A DNA stretch of 8,874 nt, taken from positions 1 through 8,874 of the forward strand of contig CABUPZ010000097.1 of assembly GCA_902493585.1 (NCBI GenBank), given 5' to 3'. The notes beneath the pieces were generated by a model. That model was not told where the DNA came from, did not search any database, and worked only from the letters and a program-made list of their open reading frames with translations. How positions within the stretch are numbered: position 1 is the stretch's first letter; every line of letters begins with the position of its first letter. A program made the translations under genes and the position numbers. This DNA is from an uncultured Fusicatenibacter sp. GTDB taxonomy: Bacteria > Bacillota > Clostridia > Lachnospirales > Lachnospiraceae. Below, one piece after another: positions 5,624 through 8,874 of the stretch.

Positions 5624-6529
5624 ATGGAATTCCGTGTACTGAAATATTTTCTGATGGCTGCCCGAGAGGAAAACATCACCCACGCCGCAGAGCTTCTTCA
5701 CATCACACAGCCGACCCTGTCAAGGCAGATGATCCAGCTGGAAGAAGAGCTTGGCGTAAAGCTGTTCCAGCGGAGCAAACACCGTATCATACTGACCGAA
5801 GATGGCATGCTGCTGCGCCGCCGCGCCGAGGAAATCGTGGCGCTGGCGGAAAAAACCATAGAGGATATGCAGCACAAAACCACTCAGCTGACAGGAAAAA
5901 TATCCATCGGAAGCGGTGAACTGAAAAGTTCAAAGTTTCTTGCAGAGCTGATCGCATCCTTTCACAACGAACATCCGCAGGTACAGTTTGAGATATACAG
6001 CGGAAATTCCGACAACATCAAGGAACGGATCGACCAGGGAATCCTTGATCTGGGACTTCTGGTAGAACCGGTGGATATCTCAAAATACAATTTTGTCCGC
6101 ACTCCATTCAAAGAGCGCTGGGGCGTTCTGGTAAATGAGGATTCTGAACTTGCTGAAAAAAAGGAAGTAACTCCCAAAGATGTGATCCGTTTCCCCGTGA
6201 TCATGACCCAGCGCGAACTGGTGCGGAATGAACTTATGAGCTGGTTCGGAGATTACGCAGACCAGCTTCAGAATGTTGCAGTCGGAAATCTCCTTTACAA
6301 CATGGCGGCGCTTGCCAGATGCCGGCTGGGAAATGTAGTCACGATCGAACTGAACTGTTCCTATGACGGTCTTCGTTTTATCCCGTTTCACCCGGCGCTT
6401 GAGACCGGCACCGTCCTCGTCTGGAAAAAGGCACAGGTTTTCTCCCCTGCCGGAAACGCATTTATCAATTATGCCAGACATTATCTGGAGGATCTTGCTC
6501 CGACCCTCCGAAGCAGTTTTCCCGCATAA
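5624..6529 (+). CDS. LysR family transcriptional regulator, intact
   Basis: This 301-residue cytoplasmic DNA-binding protein has the full LysR layout. The winged helix-turn-helix covers about residues 1-65 (ENITHAAELLHITQPTLSRQ, then LGVKLFQRSKHRIILTEDG). A linker helix follows (AEEIVALAEKTIEDMQ). The effector domain starts at about residue 90 (GKISIGSGELKSSKFLAELI) and includes DLGLLVEPVDISKYNF. The start ATG follows AGGAGG by 7 nt; the open frame extends upstream to 5543 but without a site. It is divergent from the lipoprotein stub and probably controls that promoter and possibly its own. The promoter block it would bind also occurs at the reductase operon, so it may cover targets of the broken LysR gene. 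The inducer is unknown. The last 49 bp overlap the 3' end of the convergent DUF4405 gene. Confidence 0.93.
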   Translation: MEFRVLKYFLMAAREENITHAAELLHITQPTLSRQMIQLEEELGVKLFQRSKHRIILTEDGMLLRRRAEEIVALAEKTIEDMQHKTTQLTGKISIGSGELKSSKFLAELIASFHNEHPQVQFEIYSGNSDNIKERIDQGILDLGLLVEPVDISKYNFVRTPFKERWGVLVNEDSELAEKKEVTPKDVIRFPVIMTQRELVRNELMSWFGDYADQLQNVAVGNLLYNMAALARCRLGNVVTIELNCSYDGLRFIPFHPALETGTVLVWKKAQVFSPAGNAFINYARHYLEDLAPTLRSSFPA

Positions 6530-7167
6530 TAAGAGAGAACCGCCCACAGCCCCATCATGCCAAGGTATTCCGCGAAAAAAGAAAGCAGAGGCTGTTCCAT
6601 ATCAAAGAAAACAAAATGGGTCCGCAAAAACAGATAGGATGCAATATCATGTTTGACAAAGGCAAACACTCCATACACACAGAGCCCTTCCGCCAGGATC
6701 CGCAGGATCCATGTCCGGATCCTGGAAGGGTTCTGAATGCGGAATACTTTTCGGATTATTCCCATGATCATGCCCCAGTGAAGCCCCAGATGCAGACTCA
6801 TGAAAATAAAACCCCAATAGGAAGCGAGCATATGGAGCGTCCGGGCAAATGCCGTTCCTCCGGATATGGGAAGAAAATCAAACACCACTCTCGACAGAAT
6901 GATTCCGCTCACCATCAGCCCGATCATTGCCGCCAGAAGCAGCACATTCAACAAGGTCTGCAGAACACGCAGCGGCGTGTACTTTCCTTTGAGCAGACCC
7001 CCATACCACTTCCGGTTCAGCACATGATGAAAAAGGAAAAGGATAAAGACTGCAAGTCCCATCCATTCATGAGCTGTCTCTCCCACCAGCAGATACGCCA
7101 TCAAAAGAAACAGTAAAACGGTCATTGCCAGATCCACAAGAATTTTCAGTATCATTTCAGGCTTCAA
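6481..7167 (-). CDS. DUF4405 integral membrane protein (cytochrome b561-like)
   Basis: From TTG 7165-7167 the protein has 228 residues and about five or six hydrophobic helices. Histidines inside or next to helices (His33, His47-His48, His112, His126, His130; the segments FHHVLNRKW and SLHLGLHWG) match the DUF4405 (PF14358) pattern, a group related to cytochrome b561 and thought to bind haem and pass electrons across the membrane. Function in this organism is unproven. The start is chosen because AGGAGG (7174-7179) lies 6 nt upstream of TTG, while an upstream in-frame ATG at 7221 would fall inside the gene's own promoter. The C-terminus (KLLRRVGARSSR) is encoded antisense to the end of the LysR gene, overlapping it by 49 bp. 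The gene is divergent from the MerR-cupin operon and shares promoter motifs with it and with the MATE gene. Confidence 0.82.
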   Translation of the reverse strand: MKPEMILKILVDLAMTVLLFLLMAYLLVGETAHEWMGLAVFILFLFHHVLNRKWYGGLLKGKYTPLRVLQTLLNVLLLAAMIGLMVSGIILSRVVFDFLPISGGTAFARTLHMLASYWGFIFMSLHLGLHWGMIMGIIRKVFRIQNPSRIRTWILRILAEGLCVYGVFAFVKHDIASYLFLRTHFVFFDMEQPLLSFFAEYLGMMGLWAVLSYYAGKLLRRVGARSSR

Positions 7168-7197
7168 AAAACCCCTCCTATCCCTGTTATTTTTCTT

Positions 7198-7226
7198 ATC
7201 ATACCGATTTTTCCTTCTCATGTCTA
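7198..7226 (-). promoter_or_regulatory. DUF4405 gene promoter with extended TATTAGACA -35 element
   Basis: On the minus strand TAGACA (7221-7226), a 17-bp spacer and TATGAT (7198-7203) form a promoter with a start near 7191 and a leader of about 25 nt to the TTG. Sequence from the -35 upward (7220-7267) matches the MATE promoter region (2122-2169) at 34 of 48 positions without gaps. Confidence 0.7.
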
Positions 7227-7287
7227 ATACTCATGTTGAATTATAAAACATTCCTTTCAGGCATTGATCAGAATCCAATATAAGCAT

Positions 7288-7316
7288 TAGACACCATTCT
7301 ATTTAAGGACTACAAT
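7288..7316 (+). promoter_or_regulatory. MerR operon promoter with extended CATTAGACA -35 element
   Basis: TAGACA (7288-7293), a 17-bp spacer and TACAAT (7311-7316) lie about 90 bp upstream of the MerR start codon. The -35 sits in AGCATTAGACA, an inverted near-copy (10 of 11) of the divergent promoter's element at 7221-7231, so the two promoters stand back to back. The 17-bp spacer differs from the 19-20 bp typical of promoters activated by MerR proteins. Confidence 0.6.
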
Positions 7317-7403
7317 GAAATTGTTCCAAAAAGGACGCCTGTATTTTATATGGACACTCTTCCGTGCGAACAAAGAAAATGCTGTTCTGAGAGGAGGGAA
7401 CAA

Positions 7404-7763
7404 ATGACGATCAACGAAGCAAGCGAGCGTTATCACATACCTCTTGAGATTCTTCAGAAGTATGAGCGCTGGGGACTGTGCGGAGCGGTCAAAAAAGTAA
7501 TGGGAGCCTGGCAGTATGATGACACAGACCTGGAACGTCTGAGCATGATCATGACTCTGCACGATATCGGGTTTGAAAACGCTGAGACAGAGGCATACAT
7601 GAAGCTTCTGCTGGAGCCGAAGAACAACAGTGACCAGTGTCTGAAAATGCTCGAAGAAAAACGGCGGGCTCTGCTGGATGATATCCATTTTCGAGAGAAA
7701 CAGATCAGCACGCTGGATTATCTCCGCTATCAGATCCGCAGCGGCGAAGAAAATACAATTTAA
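7404..7763 (+). CDS. MerR family transcriptional regulator
   Basis: The 119-residue protein starts at ATG 7404, six nt after AGGAGG (7392-7397). An open frame extends up to 7350 but lacks a site. The N-terminus is a MerR winged helix-turn-helix (TINEASERYHIPLEILQKYE, then WGLCG and YDDTDLERLSMIMTLHDIGF), although the usual recognition-helix YYE motif reads KYE. A coiled-coil dimerisation helix follows (LKMLEEKRRALLDDIHFREK). The tail is short with no obvious metal-binding cysteine cluster or effector domain, so it probably senses a small molecule or works with a partner. It heads an operon with the cupin gene, whose start is 13 bp downstream, and the carboxymuconolactone decarboxylase-like gene. 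It likely regulates its own operon and may act on the divergent DUF4405 promoter. Confidence 0.88.
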   Translation: MTINEASERYHIPLEILQKYERWGLCGAVKKVMGAWQYDDTDLERLSMIMTLHDIGFENAETEAYMKLLLEPKNNSDQCLKMLEEKRRALLDDIHFREKQISTLDYLRYQIRSGEENTI

Positions 7764-7776
7764 GGAGGTTCTTACT

Positions 7777-8214
7777 ATGAAGATTCAGGACAAAGAAACA
7801 TTTGACAAGGTAAACGTATTTGGGCTCGGACAGGAAAATTCCGCTTTTGCCCAGTATTTTATCGGCAATTCCTACTTAAACCCACTGACAAAACCGGGCG
7901 AGAGTCCAATTCCCCTGGCCAACGTCACCTTTGAACCCGGCTGCCGCAACAACTGGCACATTCATCACGCAAAGACCGGAGGCGGACAGATCCTCATCTG
8001 CACCGCAGGAAGCGGCTGGTATCAGGAAGAAGGCAAAGCTCCCGTAAGCCTGGAACCGGGAACTGTCATCGTGATCCCACCGGAGGTAAAACACTGGCAC
8101 GGCGCCAAAGCTGACAGCTGGTTCTCCCACATCGCATTCGAAGTTCCGGGAACCGAGACCAGCAACGAGTGGCTGGAAGAAGTGGACGACGACGCTTATT
8201 CAAAATTGCAGTAA
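7777..8214 (+). CDS. Cupin domain protein
   Basis: This 145-residue protein is a single-domain cupin beta-barrel. Motif 1 runs from Gly55 through His61 and His63 (NNWHIHHAKTGGGQ), with Gln71 in the place often held by Glu or Gln. Motif 2 runs from Gly95 through IPPEVKHWHGA, with His106 and His108 as candidate metal ligands. These would hold a divalent metal near a small substrate in the cytoplasm. The start ATG follows AAGGAGG with a good spacer. It sits between a MerR regulator and a carboxymuconolactone decarboxylase-family gene, a pairing commonly seen in gut anaerobes, where the two proteins are also found fused. Isomerase, decarboxylase or dioxygenase-like chemistry is possible. The exact reaction is unknown. 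Confidence 0.9.
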   Translation: MKIQDKETFDKVNVFGLGQENSAFAQYFIGNSYLNPLTKPGESPIPLANVTFEPGCRNNWHIHHAKTGGGQILICTAGSGWYQEEGKAPVSLEPGTVIVIPPEVKHWHGAKADSWFSHIAFEVPGTETSNEWLEEVDDDAYSKLQ

Positions 8215-8271
8215 AAATATCTGAACGTCACGCGGTCTTTATCCGAAAAACAGTTCATGGAGGAAATCATA

Positions 8272-8874
8272 ATGAGAAATTATAAACAGACAGATCCGGA
8301 ATTTACGGAGCGTTTTGAACATTTTGCTTTTGATGAAGTTGTCAACGAAGAGGGACAGCAGCTCGGCGATATCACCCGTCACATGGCGATCACAGCCACT
8401 CTGATCGGCTGCCAGGGGATTGATGAATTCCGCCTTGAAGTACCCCGCGCACTGGACGCAGGGCTGACTCCTGTCATGCTGAAGGAAGTCGTCTACCAGG
8501 CTGTGGATTATCTCGGAATCGGACGTGTCCGTCCGTTCCTTGACGCTGTAAATGATATCCTCACTTCCCGCGGCGTGGAACTGCCCCTTGAAAACCAGGC
8601 GACGACTACGATGGAAAACCGTCTGGAAAAAGGCGCTCAGACACAGGCAGAGATCTTTGGCCCCCAGATGCTGGAAGCATGGAAAACAGGACCTATCAAC
8701 CGCTGGCTTGCCGCAAACTGTTTCGGCGACTACTACACCCGCACAGGGCTTGATTTAAAGCAGCGTGAGATGATCACCTTCTGTTTCCTTGCCGCTCAGG
8801 GCGGATGCGAACCGCAGCTTATCGCCCACTCCAAGGGCAATATGAATCTGGGCAATGACAAGGCATTCCTGATC
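8272..8874 (+). CDS. Carboxymuconolactone decarboxylase family protein, partial (runs off the window)
   Basis: From ATG 8272, behind GGAGG, 201 codons are open to the window edge, where the gene is cut. It carries two alpha-helical CMD/AhpD-like modules. The first is around residues 30-105 (DITRHMAITATLIGCQGIDE, with Cys47, and LKEVVYQAVDYLGIGR). The second is from about residue 120, with REMITFCFLAAQGGCEPQ and Cys179 and His186 in GGCEPQLIAHSKGN. AhpD-type family members use a CxxC-and-His site in peroxide reduction. Here each module shows a single Cys and no CxxC, so peroxidase activity is not implied; a lyase or isomerase role is as likely. Full-length relatives are about 250 residues, so roughly 50 are missing. 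It is the third gene of the MerR-cupin operon. Confidence 0.9.
   Translation, partial: MRNYKQTDPEFTERFEHFAFDEVVNEEGQQLGDITRHMAITATLIGCQGIDEFRLEVPRALDAGLTPVMLKEVVYQAVDYLGIGRVRPFLDAVNDILTSRGVELPLENQATTTMENRLEKGAQTQAEIFGPQMLEAWKTGPINRWLAANCFGDYYTRTGLDLKQREMITFCFLAAQGGCEPQLIAHSKGNMNLGNDKAFLI

Noticed and set aside
6698..6724. Cluster of three GGATCC hexamers within about 25 bp, including a short tandem AGGATCCGC-like repeat
   Set aside because: It lies in the DUF4405 coding region and is explained by Arg-Ile and Trp-Ile-Leu-Arg codons; no sign of a mobile element end or regulatory role.
6616..7116. 166-codon plus-strand open frame antisense to the DUF4405 gene
   Set aside because: Its His/Gln/Lys-rich translation is the mirror of hydrophobic codons on the other strand; it has no ribosome site and no family resemblance.
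7350..7403. 18-residue N-terminal extension of the MerR protein
   Set aside because: The AGGAGG at 7392-7397 points to ATG 7404, where the MerR domain begins; the extension is Cys/Arg-rich and covers the ribosome site.

Overview
The window looks like chromosomal DNA of a gut-type Clostridia, most likely Lachnospiraceae. This is inferred from strong AGGAGG ribosome binding sites, mid-range GC, TTG starts, and gene families common there: a MATE exporter, LysR/aldo-keto reductase pairs, a DUF4405 membrane protein and a MerR-cupin-carboxymuconolactone decarboxylase operon. No RNA gene, CRISPR array, insertion sequence or phage gene was seen.

Layout. 1-667 (+) holds the frameshifted and internally deleted remains of a clostridial hypothetical protein. 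671-2059 (-) is an intact MATE exporter converging on it. 2224-3801 (-) is a two-gene aldo/keto reductase operon: the promoter-proximal gene (2947-3801) is intact, and the second copy (2224-2907) has lost its normal start codon, two of four catalytic residues and its C-terminus. 4058-4926 (+), divergent from that operon, is a LysR regulator broken by a one-base frameshift. 4923-5375 (-) holds two stubs: a 54-residue N-terminus of a DUF318/ArsP-type permease, and an 83-residue lipoprotein leader with a Ser/Glu/Ala-rich linker but no domain. 5624-6529 (+) is an intact LysR regulator divergent from the stubs. 6481-7167 (-) is a DUF4405 haem-type membrane protein whose 3' end overlaps that LysR gene. 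7404-8874 (+) is a MerR regulator, a cupin and a carboxymuconolactone decarboxylase-family gene that runs off the window.

How it fits together. This reads as an accessory redox/detoxification island with local regulators. Two regulatory signatures stand out. First, the aldo/keto reductase operon and the lipoprotein stub share the same upstream architecture (TATGCATATC-N10-CATTTCGCAGC-N5, then a -35 and a TACAAT -10), as expected if related LysR regulators control both. Second, the MATE, DUF4405 and MerR promoters share an extended -35 element (G-T/C-ATTAGACA, always 17 bp from the -10), and the first two also share a 48-bp block (34/48 identical), suggesting one regulator. Lesions are concentrated in the LysR1/reductase/lipoprotein/permease stretch and at the far left, while the flanking genes are intact. 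I see no clearly novel system; the main interest is decay of one regulon beside conserved promoter architecture.
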